A DNA stretch of 64,000 nt from Sphingobium yanoikuyae (lineage in GTDB: Bacteria; Pseudomonadota; Alphaproteobacteria; Sphingomonadales; Sphingomonadaceae). The stretch spans positions 744,001 to 808,000 of the forward strand of contig NZ_CP139979.1 in assembly GCF_034424525.1 (NCBI RefSeq), given 5' to 3'. The position numbers and the translations under genes are program-made. Every line of letters starts with the position of its first letter. The first letter of the stretch is position 1. Shown here piece after piece: positions 11,784-20,131 of this stretch. The notes under the pieces are model-generated. The model was given only the letters and a program-made list of their open reading frames with translations. It made no database searches and was not told where the DNA came from.

Positions 11784-12101
11784 ATGTCAAACAGCAACAA
11801 CAGCGGCACCGTCCTGGTCGACGGCGCGCATTATGATTGGGAAGTGCGGCGCGAACCGCAATGGAGCGATGCGGATGGCTGGCGCGGCATGACCGTCGCC
11901 CTGCAGCAGCAGGGGACGCAGCGCGGCGCCGTGCTGGAATTTCCGCCGCCCAAGCGCCTGCTCAAAGGACTGGCCCGCGGCCGGCTCCAGATCAACGACG
12001 CCATCGTCGCGCGCGGCGTGCGCGCGGCGCTGGCGGCCGGCTGGGAACCGGAATCGCGCGGCAAGCCGATGCAGTTCATGGTCGACGCCGACGGCAATTG
12101 A
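11784..12101 (+). CDS. Conserved hypothetical protein, possibly co-transcribed with ligA
   Basis: 105 residues, with no signal peptide or membrane segment. An AGGGG ribosome-binding site precedes the ATG, ten bases after ligA. The sequence starts with a Ser/Asn-rich stretch, then a compact domain (YDWEVRREPQWSDADGWRG, VLEFPPPKRLLKG, RVRAALAAGWEPESRGKP). Codon use matches its neighbours, so it looks like a genuine resident gene. I do not recognise a named family. The position suggests translational coupling to ligA but gives no function. Confidence 0.7.
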   Translation: MSNSNNSGTVLVDGAHYDWEVRREPQWSDADGWRGMTVALQQQGTQRGAVLEFPPPKRLLKGLARGRLQINDAIVARGVRAALAAGWEPESRGKPMQFMVDADGN

Positions 12102-12178
12102 TGCCGGCGCCCCGGCGCGGGCGCTATCGTTCACGCAAATTTACCCAATCTTATCGCGTGGGGGCGTAGGGCAGGGGG

Positions 12179-13207
12179 ATGATGGGGCAGGGTCGGACGC
12201 GATTGCAGGAACTGGACGCGTTGCGTGGCATCGCGGCCTTTTCCGTGCTGCTCTTCCATTATTTCAACATCTACCCCAAGCTCTTCCCGCACGGCCATCG
12301 CCTGCCGCCCTTGTTCGAACATGGCGGCTATGGCGTGCTGCTCTTCTTTGCGATTTCCGGCTTCGTCATCGCCTTCTCGCTGGAAGGGACGCGCAGCGCC
12401 GCTGATTTCGCGGTCAAGCGCTTCGCCCGGCTCTTCCCGGTCTATTGGGCGGCAATGGCGCTCTCGATCGGCATCGTCCTGCTGCTCGGCGCTGGCCAGC
12501 TGCTGCCGCCCGCCTGGGTGATCCCGGTCAACATGACGATGCTGCAGGGCTATTTCTATCTGCCCGCGGTCGACGGCGTCTACTGGACGCTGGGCGTCGA
12601 ACTCGCCTTCTACTGCTGCATGCTGGCGATCTGGATGGGGCGCGGCTTTGCCCGGCTCGAATGGCTGCTGCTCGGCTGGCTGGCGATCAAGGCTGCGATT
12701 GCCGGCTGGCACGCGATGCCCAGCCGCCTCGTCATGCTGCTGGTGCTCGACTATATCCCCTTCTTCATCATCGGCATGCTCTTCTACCGCATCTGGTCGG
12801 GCCATCGCCGCTGGGGGCAACAGGCGCCCTTCTTCGTGGCGGCGCTGGCGACGATCGCCTGGGCGGACCCGCGCGAATATCTGGTCGCCGCGCTGCTGGT
12901 GATGGCGATCTTCGCCGCGATGCTGCGCGGCTGGCTGCCCTTCCTGCGCCATCGGCTGCTGCTCTGGCTGGGGGCGATCAGCTACGCGCTCTACCTCATC
13001 CACCATAATGCTGGGCTGGCGATCATGAACCTGGTCGACCGCGCCGGCCTGTCGACCTGGATCGGCTTCCTGCTCGCGACCGCTGCCTCGCTGCTGCTGG
13101 CGAGCGCGCTCACCTATGGCGTGGAGCGGCCCGCCGCCCGTCGCATCAACCGCTGGTGGCGCGACCGCACCGCGTCACAGGGCCAGCGCGCCACCCAGGT
13201 CGGTTAG
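12179..13207 (+). CDS. Acyltransferase family 3 membrane protein (OafA/YrhL-like)
   Basis: The 342-residue polytopic protein has about ten hydrophobic segments. It begins with the family signature RLQELDALRGIAAFSVLLFHY, including the conserved arginine and histidine (ALRGIAA, LFHY). Further family features are GYGVLLFFAISGFVIAFS and the YWTLGVELAFYCCML segment. Members transfer acetyl or other acyl groups from the cytoplasm to cell-surface glycans or lipids. No glycan cluster is adjacent, so the acceptor is unknown. Two ATGs lie at 12179 and 12182 behind AGGGGG. Its stop codon overlaps the stop of the convergent HxlR gene by three bases. Confidence 0.9.
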   Translation: MMGQGRTRLQELDALRGIAAFSVLLFHYFNIYPKLFPHGHRLPPLFEHGGYGVLLFFAISGFVIAFSLEGTRSAADFAVKRFARLFPVYWAAMALSIGIVLLLGAGQLLPPAWVIPVNMTMLQGYFYLPAVDGVYWTLGVELAFYCCMLAIWMGRGFARLEWLLLGWLAIKAAIAGWHAMPSRLVMLLVLDYIPFFIIGMLFYRIWSGHRRWGQQAPFFVAALATIAWADPREYLVAALLVMAIFAAMLRGWLPFLRHRLLLWLGAISYALYLIHHNAGLAIMNLVDRAGLSTWIGFLLATAASLLLASALTYGVERPAARRINRWWRDRTASQGQRATQVG

Positions 13208-13596
13208 GCGGCCTCGACCTCGCGCGCGTCATGCGCCCGGCGGGCATCCATGATCGCGCCGACATGGCCCTCCGCCCAGCGGGTAATCTGGTCCAATATG
13301 CCGATCAGCCCCTGCGCCATCGCCGTCAGCCGATATTCCACCGTCACCGGCACCGTGGCATAGGCGGCGCGGCTCACCAGCCCGTCGCGCTCCAGGCTTT
13401 TCAATGTTTGTGACAGCATCTTTTGTGAGATGGCGCCGATCCGCCGGCGCAGATCGTTGAACCGCACCGGCCCGTCCTTCAACGTCAGCATCACCAGCAC
13501 CGCCCATTTGTCGCCGATCCGGTCCAGCACATGGCGGGTCGGGCAATCGGGATCATAGGCGTCGCCGATCCGGGGCAGGGGCGTGGGCGCAGTCAT
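13204..13596 (-). CDS. HxlR family winged-helix transcriptional regulator
   Basis: The 130-residue regulator starts at the ATG at 13596. It contains the HxlR core: Cys18 in DPDCPTRHVLDRIGDKW, the recognition part (GAISQKMLSQTLKSLERDGLV), and the wing (YATVPVTVEYRLTAMAQ). The cysteine is equivalent to the thiol that senses quinones or electrophiles in YodB/QorR-like members, so redox sensing is plausible. It is divergently arranged with the NAD(P)H-binding reductase at 13706, the classic regulator-target layout. The 109-bp gap holds a palindrome suitable as its operator. Confidence 0.9.
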   Translation of the reverse strand: MTAPTPLPRIGDAYDPDCPTRHVLDRIGDKWAVLVMLTLKDGPVRFNDLRRRIGAISQKMLSQTLKSLERDGLVSRAAYATVPVTVEYRLTAMAQGLIGILDQITRWAEGHVGAIMDARRAHDAREVEAA

Positions 13597-13680
13597 GGGG
13601 TCGGTTTCCTCGGCGTAACCAGGTGATGGCAAAGTGCCTTCTTGCGACCATGATATCCCAATCGCTATCTGGTTTCCATT

Positions 13681-13690
13681 GGTAACTACC
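13681..13690. promoter_or_regulatory. Candidate HxlR operator
   Basis: GGTA-AC-TACC is a 10-bp palindrome 15 bases before the reductase start and about 85 bases before the HxlR start. HxlR-type sites are short GTAAC/GTTAC-like inverted repeats, so this is the best candidate in the divergent gap. Confidence 0.4.
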
Positions 13691-13705
13691 CATGGAGAAT
13701 GGAAC

Positions 13706-14317
13706 ATGAAGATCGCGATCATCGGCGGCAGCGGCCGGGCAGGGCGGGAAATCAGCGCGGAACTGGCCCGCCGCGGGCATCAGGTGACGGCGATCTCGCG
13801 CCATCCCGAAAATGCGGTGCAGGACGCCGGCGTCACTGCGGTCGCCGGCGACGTCAATGATGTCGCCGCGCTCGGTGCGCTGCTCGCCGGCCATGATGCG
13901 GTGGTGAGCGCCGTCATGTTCGCCGACACCGATCCGGCATCGCTGGTCGGCGCGGTGCGTGCGTCGGGCGTGGTCCGCTATCTGGTGGTCGGCGGCGCCG
14001 GCAGCCTGGAGGTCGCGCCGGGCGTCAAGCTGATCGACATGCCGGAATTTCCCGAAGCCTATAAGGCCGAAGCCAGCCGGGGCGGCGATTTCCTCACCTA
14101 TCTGCGCGGCGTGGCGGATCTCGACTGGACCTTCCTCTCGCCCTCCGCCCTGTTCTTCGTCGGCGATCGCAAGGGACATTTCCGCCTCGGCACCGACCAG
14201 TTGCTGGTCGATGGCGAGGGCAATAGCAGCATTTCCTATGCCGATTATGCCATCGCGCTCGCCGACGAGATCGAAACGCCCAAACATAGTCGCCAGCGCT
14301 TCACCGTAGGCTATTGA
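13706..14317 (+). CDS. NAD(P)-dependent oxidoreductase, NmrA/atypical SDR type
   Basis: 203 residues starting behind GGAG. The N-terminal dinucleotide-binding loop is IAIIGGSGRAGREIS (GxxGxxG). It then follows the short atypical SDR (SDR_a5, YwnB-like) pattern: VTAVAGDVNDVAALGALLAGHDAVVSAV, VVGGAGSLEVAPG and the C-terminal ISYADYAIALADEIE. Such proteins reduce quinones or bind NADPH as sensors. With the divergent HxlR regulator, a role in quinone or electrophile detoxification is likely, but this is inferred from context. Confidence 0.88.
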   Translation: MKIAIIGGSGRAGREISAELARRGHQVTAISRHPENAVQDAGVTAVAGDVNDVAALGALLAGHDAVVSAVMFADTDPASLVGAVRASGVVRYLVVGGAGSLEVAPGVKLIDMPEFPEAYKAEASRGGDFLTYLRGVADLDWTFLSPSALFFVGDRKGHFRLGTDQLLVDGEGNSSISYADYAIALADEIETPKHSRQRFTVGY

Positions 14318-14324
14318 GTAAATT

Positions 14325-14404
14325 CCTCCCCAAGCTTGGCTTGGGGAGGGGGACCGCCGCAGGCGGTGGAGGGGCCGGTGCGTGACCGCGCACCCTGCCC
14401 CTCC
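14325..14404. repeat. Composite palindromic element (CCTCCCC module)
   Basis: Three hairpins lie in a row between two convergent genes: 14325-14349 (CCTCCCCAAGC / GCTTGGGGAGG), 14353-14367 (ACCGCC/GGCGGT), and 14368-14404 (GGAGGGGC / GCCCCTCC arms). The same outer CCTCCCC word is used in the elements at 16985, 56594 and 57909. Confidence 0.7.
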
Positions 14405-14415
14405 GTCCGTGCTTC

Positions 14416-14445
14416 CCGTTTCTCGACAGGCTCGAAACGAACGGA
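14416..14445. repeat. 30-bp dispersed repeat, copy 2
   Basis: All 30 bases equal 1577-1606. It sits 8 bases before the stop of the convergent yghU-like gene, directly after the composite element. Confidence 0.75.
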
Positions 14446-14452
14446 ATGGGTG

Positions 14453-15322
14453 TCAGGCAACCCCCTCCAGCTTGTCCTGCGTCTTCGTGGCAAAGTCGCC
14501 GGCGTCATGCCGCTCGTGCAGCTGATCCTCCAGCGGCCCGTTGGTCTTGTTGACGATCCGCCCGCGCTTCACCGCCGGGCGCGCATCGATCTGGTTCGCC
14601 CAGCGCAGCACATGGGTATAGCTGCCCGCGTCCAGGAACTCCGCCGCGCCATAGACCCGGTTCAGCAGCACGCCGGCATACCAGGGCCATATCGCGATAT
14701 CGGCGATCGAATATTCGTCGCCCGCCAGATAGTCATTCTCCGCCAGATGCCGGTCCAGCACGTCCAACTGCCGCTTCACTTCCATCGTGTAGCGGTTGAT
14801 CGGATATTCGTATTTTTCCGGCGCATAGGCGAAGAAATGGCCAAAGCCGCCGCCCAGGATCGGCGCGCTGCCCATCTGCCAGAACAGCCAGCTCAGCGCC
14901 GCGGTGCGCTTGGCCGGATCGGTCGGCAGGAACTTGCCGAACTTCTCGGCCAGATAGAGCAGGATCGCGCCGGATTCGAACACGCGCTGCGGCGGCGACA
15001 CGCTATGGTCCATCAGCGCGGGGATCTTGCTGTTGGGATTGACGTCGACAAAGCCGCTGCCAAACTGGTCGCCATCGCCGATGCGGATCAGCCAGGCATC
15101 ATATTCGGCCTGCGTGACGCCCGCCTCCAGCAATTCCTCCAGCAGGATCGTCACCTTCTGCCCATTGGGCGTGCCCAGCGAATAGAGCTGGAGCGGATGC
15201 GCGCCGACCGGCAATGGCTTGTCATGGGTGGCGCCGGCGATCGGCCGGTTGATATTGGCAAAGGCGCCGCCCTTATCCTTGTCCCAAATCCAGACGGCGG
15301 GCGGGGTATAGCTGTCGGTCAT
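14453..15322 (-). CDS. yghU: Glutathione-dependent disulfide-bond oxidoreductase, YghU type
   Basis: The 289-residue protein is of the Nu-class GST type. It opens with a roughly 40-residue extension (PPAVWIWDKDKGGAFANINRPIAGATH) before the thioredoxin-like domain. It has the GSH-site pattern LGTPNGQKVTILLEELLEAG, NPNSKIPAL, and VFESGAILLYLAEKFG. The C-terminal helical domain follows (DYLAGDEYSIADIAIWPW). E. coli YghU binds two glutathiones and reduces disulfides and organic peroxides. Length and motifs match. The start at 15322 is the MTDSYTPP methionine. Confidence 0.93.
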   Translation of the reverse strand: MTDSYTPPAVWIWDKDKGGAFANINRPIAGATHDKPLPVGAHPLQLYSLGTPNGQKVTILLEELLEAGVTQAEYDAWLIRIGDGDQFGSGFVDVNPNSKIPALMDHSVSPPQRVFESGAILLYLAEKFGKFLPTDPAKRTAALSWLFWQMGSAPILGGGFGHFFAYAPEKYEYPINRYTMEVKRQLDVLDRHLAENDYLAGDEYSIADIAIWPWYAGVLLNRVYGAAEFLDAGSYTHVLRWANQIDARPAVKRGRIVNKTNGPLEDQLHERHDAGDFATKTQDKLEGVA

Positions 15323-15419
15323 GCGGGCATCGCTCCGATAAATCTCTGATGCCCGGCAGGTAGGAACGGCGCCCGCCCGCCGCAACCGAGCGCCGCTCAA
15401 CCGCTGTTGATTATTTCTG

Positions 15420-15857
15420 CTATTCCGCTGCCTGCGTCCGCACCACCAGCACGCTGACCGGCGACTGGTGGATGATCGCCGACGCATTGGACCCCAACAG
15501 CTTGGACGTGAGCGAGGGCTGGTGCGATCCGATCACCACCAGGTCGGCCTTCAGCCGCGCCGCCTCGCTCAGCACCTCGTCGCGCACCCGCCCCCGCCGG
15601 GTCAGGAAATGGGTGCGATCGGGGGCCAGCCCGGCCTCGCTCGCCCATGTCTTCATCGCCGCCAGCGCATCGCGCTCCTCATGCTCGTCGAAACTGCCGT
15701 CCAGCAGCTCGGAATAGCGGGTCGGCAGATAATAGCGGACGTAGAGAAGGTGGACGACGCCCTGGTTCCCCGCCACATCGGCCGCGCCGGCAATGGCGGC
15801 ACGGGCGAGGTCAGGGGCGTTGACATCGACGGCGGCGACGATCGTGGCATAGGACAT
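15420..15857 (-). CDS. Universal stress protein (UspA family)
   Basis: A single 145-residue Usp domain. Strand 1 is ATIVAAVDVNAP. The C-terminal nucleotide-binding motif GSHQPSLTSKLLGSNASAI fits G-2x-G-9x-G(S/T) apart from a changed second glycine, so ATP binding is uncertain. It ends with the usual PVSVLVVR strand. It probably works as a homodimer in the cytosol during stress or stasis. It is read in the same direction as yghU, 97 bases upstream of that gene's start. I found no sigma-EcfG site before it. Confidence 0.9.
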   Translation of the reverse strand: MSYATIVAAVDVNAPDLARAAIAGAADVAGNQGVVHLLYVRYYLPTRYSELLDGSFDEHEERDALAAMKTWASEAGLAPDRTHFLTRRGRVRDEVLSEAARLKADLVVIGSHQPSLTSKLLGSNASAIIHQSPVSVLVVRTQAAE

Positions 15858-16055
15858 GGCGCTCTCCTCTTATCGCTTATGCGCCGTCCAACCCTCGACG
15901 CGCGCGCGGGATGCCCCAGCCATCAAAGATTCCCGACCCGACATGAATAAGGACATGCCGCAATCGCCGGGCAATGGGAGAGAGGCAAACTCGACCATTC
16001 CCACCCGTCGCTGAGATGGCGGAGTGGGGTGGGAAGCTGGCCACCTGTTTCACAG

Positions 16056-16145
16056 CGTCATCCCCGCGCAGGCGGGGATCCATCTCACCAGCTTCGGACC
16101 AGATGCGAGGTCAGGAGATGGATTCCCGCCTGCGCGGGAATGACG
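16056..16145. repeat. Palindromic element, CGTCATCCCCGC family
   Basis: The left arm (from CGTCATCCCCGCGCAGG) pairs with the right arm (ending CTGCGCGGGAATGACG), and the arms continue through GGATCCATCTC / GAGATGGATTC. The core is about 28 bases and non-coding. A related element, built on CGTCATCCCGG, lies at 56736-56820. Confidence 0.8.
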
Positions 16146-16190
16146 GAGTGGGGCTAGATGCCAGACTGTTTTTCAGTCCTTCATATCCCT

Positions 16191-16259
16191 TTCTCCGCGC
16201 TCTTCGCGGCTCCGCGCGAATAATGAATCACGCGGAGCCGCGAAGGGCGCGGAGGAGAA
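16191..16259. repeat. Palindromic element, CGCGGCTCCGCG family, copy 1
   Basis: TTCTCCGCGC and CGCGGCTCCGCG (16205-16216) pair with CGCGGAGCCGCG (16231-16242) and GCGCGGAGGAGAA. The loop reads CGAATAATGAATCA. The core is nearly identical to the reverse complement of 57744-57780, including the loop. Confidence 0.8.
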
Positions 16260-16310
16260 AGAAGGAGGGGCGGATTTGGGGTGGATTTAAGTCAGTCAGC
16301 TTTTGGGTAG

Positions 16311-16387
16311 ATGATCGACGATAGCTGCCGCTTGGCGAAGAAAAATCGTCCGGCAACAATCGCTCCCTTGCGGACATCGACGACTTG
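16311..16387 (+). repeat. Shared upstream element of orphan genes, copy A
   Basis: This stretch runs from about GATGATCGACGATAGC to TTGCGGACATCGACGAC. It lines up with the reverse complement of 57614-57686, at roughly three bases in four over about 75 nt. The best-conserved words are CGATAGC, CGGCAA, AATC and TTGCGGACATCG. Both copies lie directly upstream of, and point towards, a low-GC orphan gene. Confidence 0.6.
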
Positions 16388-16422
16388 CTCTCAAACTACC
16401 CGCAAAACCGCACGGGGCTTCT

Positions 16423-16860
16423 ATGGTGCTGTTGTTTAATACCGTCGCGACCGACACGGCGACCATCTGCATTTTTGACGTTGGCGCGATGAAGCACCGG
16501 GTCAACGATGTCGGTGATTGGTGGTCGATCCCCGCCAACGAATTGGCCGAGGTTCAAAACGGAAATGCCTTGTTCCTCAATCTTGGGACCGACGGCACCT
16601 ATCAACTTGAGATTGCGGATGAGATTGACCTGAACGCGGTTAGTTTCAATTTGAATACTCCGTCAGGTCGAGTCTTCATTGGGGCTGGGGAGGAGATGTC
16701 TGGCGGCGGTTTCGAACCCGAAGGCATCTCCGGTTTTTTTGTCGAAGTGCGTGAGCCCAATTATAGAGTTTTCGTCTCGCGCGACGGGCAAAGGATAAGT
16801 GTGAAGTTCGTCGCGGCCCCCGCTTCGAGAAACGAGGTCTCGCAATTGATACGGCTGTAA
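16423..16860 (+). CDS. Hypothetical protein, low-GC orphan (DUF6386-like)
   Basis: 145 residues, with A/T-richer codons than its neighbours. There is no signal peptide or membrane helix. The N-terminus TDTATICIFDVGAMKHRVND followed by DWWSIPANELAEVQ recalls DUF6386 proteins; this is from memory and was not tested. The rest is predicted as beta strands (ALFLNLGTDGTYQLEI, RVFIGAGEEM, YRVFVSRDGQRISVKF). No good ribosome-binding site is visible before the ATG. It sits alone between palindromic elements, with the shared upstream element ending 36 bases before its start, and looks horizontally acquired. Small solitary beta-rich proteins of this kind are sometimes immunity proteins, but no toxin gene is adjacent. 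Confidence 0.6.
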   Translation: MVLLFNTVATDTATICIFDVGAMKHRVNDVGDWWSIPANELAEVQNGNALFLNLGTDGTYQLEIADEIDLNAVSFNLNTPSGRVFIGAGEEMSGGGFEPEGISGFFVEVREPNYRVFVSRDGQRISVKFVAAPASRNEVSQLIRL

Positions 16861-16965
16861 TTGGGAACGGCAGCTATCCACCCGATTTGGTCGTTCGTCC
16901 TTCGATTTGCCATCTGAATAAGTGGCCGGTTTCAGGGAGGCGAATACAATCGCCGAACGACGAAG

Positions 16966-17125
16966 AATGGTCGCTTCTAGACCATCCTCCCCTGCAAGGG
17001 GAGGTGGCTGGCCGTAGGCCAGACGGAGGGGTGACGCCCTCTCGATAGGGCGTCACCCCTCCACCACTTCGTGGTCCCCCTCCCCTTGCAGGGGAGGAAT
17101 TTACAGCCGCTTCTGGTCGTTAGCT
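16966..17125. repeat. Large composite palindromic element with conserved flanks, copy 1
   Basis: The outer arms CCTCCCCTGCAAGGGGAGG and CCTCCCCTTGCAGGGGAGG enclose side hairpins and a perfect 16-bp stem at 17025-17062 (arms beginning GGAGGGGTGACG, 6-nt loop). Beyond the palindrome, both flanks (TGGTCGCTTCTAGACCAT on the left; a segment ending CTTCTGGTCGTTAGC on the right) recur in inverted order at 56567-56668 around a different core. It is non-coding. Confidence 0.75.
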
Positions 17126-17140
17126 GTCAAAGCCGGATAT

Positions 17141-17209
17141 CGTCATTGCGAGCGGAGCGAAGCAATCCACTGGCGCGAGATGGATTGCTTCGCACCGCTC
17201 GCAATGACG
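17141..17209. repeat. Palindromic element, CGTCATTGCGAGCGG family
   Basis: CGTCATTGCGAGCGG plus AGCGAAGCAATCCA pairs with TGGATTGCTTCGC plus ACCGCTCGCAATGACG. The stem is about 28 bp. A short relative occurs near 41880-41910. Confidence 0.8.
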
Positions 17210-17655
17210 GAGATGCTCGCTTCACCGATGCTGTCCTACATGCCCGATTTCTGATCTACCCTGCGCGATGGACCAGCGCCTTTCTTCGCATCGCCGCCTC
17301 TGCCTCGGTCGCCGCCTGATCGACGCGCGGCAGGGGCCTATGTGTCGCGTTACCGTCGCTTCGCCGCCGCATGACGGGCGCGCGCCACTGACCCGCACCC
17401 CCACACCCCCGACGCGCGACAGGCGCGTAGTCGATGCGTTCCCGGCGCGTTGGCGGTGCAAAGACCCCGGAAACCCCGTTTACACTGTGAACTTCGACAG
17501 GCGCGTGTCCCGATCCCGTCGCCTGTCGCGTCGCAATCCCCGTGCGGTCCGTCGCGCCCGGCATGACGGGGCCGGGTGGTTGCGCTATGGCCTGCGTGCC
17601 GGTCCGATCGATCCCCGATCCATCGGGACGGCGAAAATTTTTATCCCGTCCCGCC
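17210..17655. other. Intergenic region without a supported gene
   Basis: About 450 GC-rich bases between the palindromic elements and the groES promoter. Open frames on both strands are arginine- and proline-rich, lack ribosome-binding sites and resemble no family. The word GCGACAGGCG and its complement recur several times (near 17416, 17496 and 17520). I see no further feature. Confidence 0.6.
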
Positions 17656-17686
17656 CTTGACCGGCGAAACGACTTTTCCATATGCA
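17656..17686 (+). promoter_or_regulatory. groESL promoter (heat-shock or housekeeping type)
   Basis: CTTGACC at 17656-17662 and CCATATGCA at 17678-17686 give a -35 TTGACC and a -10 near TATGCA with an 18-bp gap. The same bases fit an alphaproteobacterial sigma-32 pattern (CTTGA, then CCATAT). It lies just upstream of the CIRCE operator, as expected. Confidence 0.6.
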
Positions 17687-17691
17687 TGCCG

Positions 17692-17718
17692 CTAGCACTC
17701 TCCATCGGCGAGTGCTAA
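17692..17718 (+). promoter_or_regulatory. CIRCE operator (HrcA binding site)
   Basis: The inverted repeat CTAGCACTC-N9-GAGTGCTAA differs from the CIRCE consensus TTAGCACTC-N9-GAGTGCTAA at one base. HrcA represses groESL from this element; its position 112 bases before groES places it in the 5' leader. hrcA itself is not in the window. Confidence 0.95.
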
Positions 17719-17830
17719 CAATGAGAGAGTTCATCGGGAGAAGGACAAGGCGGGGCACAATATCGCACGGGGACATTCCTCTTGCGGGCCGCGCCGGACC
17801 CATCCCAGCACAAAGGGAAAGGCAATCATC

Positions 17831-18118
17831 ATGGCATTCCGTCCGTTGCATGACCGCGTTCTCGTTCGCCGCATTGAAGCGGAAGCGAAGACGGCCGGTG
17901 GCATCATCATCCCCGACACCGCCAAGGAAAAGCCGCAGGAAGGCGAAATCGTCTCCGTCGGTTCGGGTTCGAAGGCCGAAGACGGCAAGGTCACGCCGCT
18001 GGACGTCAAGGCCGGCGATCGCGTACTGTTCGGCAAGTGGTCGGGCACCGAAGTCAAGGTCGACGGTGAAGACCTGCTCATCATGAAGGAATCGGATATT
18101 CTGGGTATTGTCGCCTAA
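17831..18118 (+). CDS. groES: Co-chaperonin GroES
   Basis: The 95-residue protein has all GroES marks. [14 protein letters not shown] comes first, then the mobile loop [18 protein letters not shown] that contacts GroEL. It ends with [24 protein letters not shown]. It caps the GroEL ring during ATP-driven folding in the cytosol. An AAAGGGAAAGG ribosome-binding site precedes the ATG. Control by CIRCE/HrcA and a heat-shock type promoter is visible upstream. The last codons are duplicated in the spacer to groEL. Confidence 0.98.
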   Translation: MAFRPLHDRVLVRRIEAEAKTAGGIIIPDTAKEKPQEGEIVSVGSGSKAEDGKVTPLDVKAGDRVLFGKWSGTEVKVDGEDLLIMKESDILGIVA

Positions 18119-18153
18119 GCAGGCGACGGGCTGGGTATCGTCGCCTGAGCGAC
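18101..18153 (+). repeat. 30-bp tandem duplication of the groES 3' end, forming two hairpins
   Basis: CTGGGTATTGTCGCCTAAGC (18101-18120) recurs as CTGGGTATCGTCGCCTGAGC (18131-18150), offset by exactly 30 bases, so the second copy stays in frame and repeats LGIVA-stop with TGA. Copy 1 folds as GTCGCCT-AAGC-AGGCGAC (18110-18127), across the stop codon. Copy 2 folds as GTCGC-CTGA-GCGAC (18140-18153). Confidence 0.85.
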
Positions 18154-18207
18154 AGCAACCCGCAGAATTTCGGTTTTCCATTTTTCCCTATTTTCCAAAG
18201 GAATTAG

Positions 18208-19854
<1,647 letters not shown>

Positions 19855-19936
19855 AAGCGATCGTAGCGGGTGGGCAACGCCCGCCCGCGGTTCGATCGCG
19901 ACTTCAAAGAAGTTCTCGCACATGCGACAAGAAAGG

Positions 19937-19965
19937 GGCCGGTGGAGCGATCCACCGGCCTTTTT
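19937..19965 (+). terminator. Rho-independent terminator of groESL
   Basis: A perfect 10-bp stem (GGCCGGTGGA / TCCACCGGCC) with a GCGA loop and five T residues. A second strong hairpin without a T-tract (GCGGGTGGGC / GCCCGCCCGC) lies just after the stop, near 19866-19888. Confidence 0.93.
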
Positions 19966-20131
19966 CGTGCCTGTCGCTTCTGCTGTCCTACAGCCTGCTT
20001 CCGGCCCCATATGACGGTGCCCTGGCCGGGGAGGAGTAGGGGGATATTGTTGATCGGGCAGCGGAATTGATCTGCTTTGGTGGGCATCTGGTTTACCAAA
20101 TCTCAAGGCTGATCGGCCACTATGCTGGCAC

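Noticed and set aside
16863..16900. GGAAC followed by GTT after the orphan gene
   Set aside because: The gap is 24 bases, far from the 16-17 needed for a sigma-EcfG promoter, and no gene follows.
16056..17209. Possible CRISPR-like or tRNA content in the repeat-rich stretch
   Set aside because: The repeats are large inverted repeats of several different families with no regular direct repeat-spacer pattern, and no cloverleaf with a TTCGANTC arm was found.
17268..17660. Arginine-rich plus-strand frame upstream of groES
   Set aside because: No ribosome-binding site, odd composition, and it runs up to the groES promoter; a minus-strand frame in the same place looks equally coding. Treated as non-coding.
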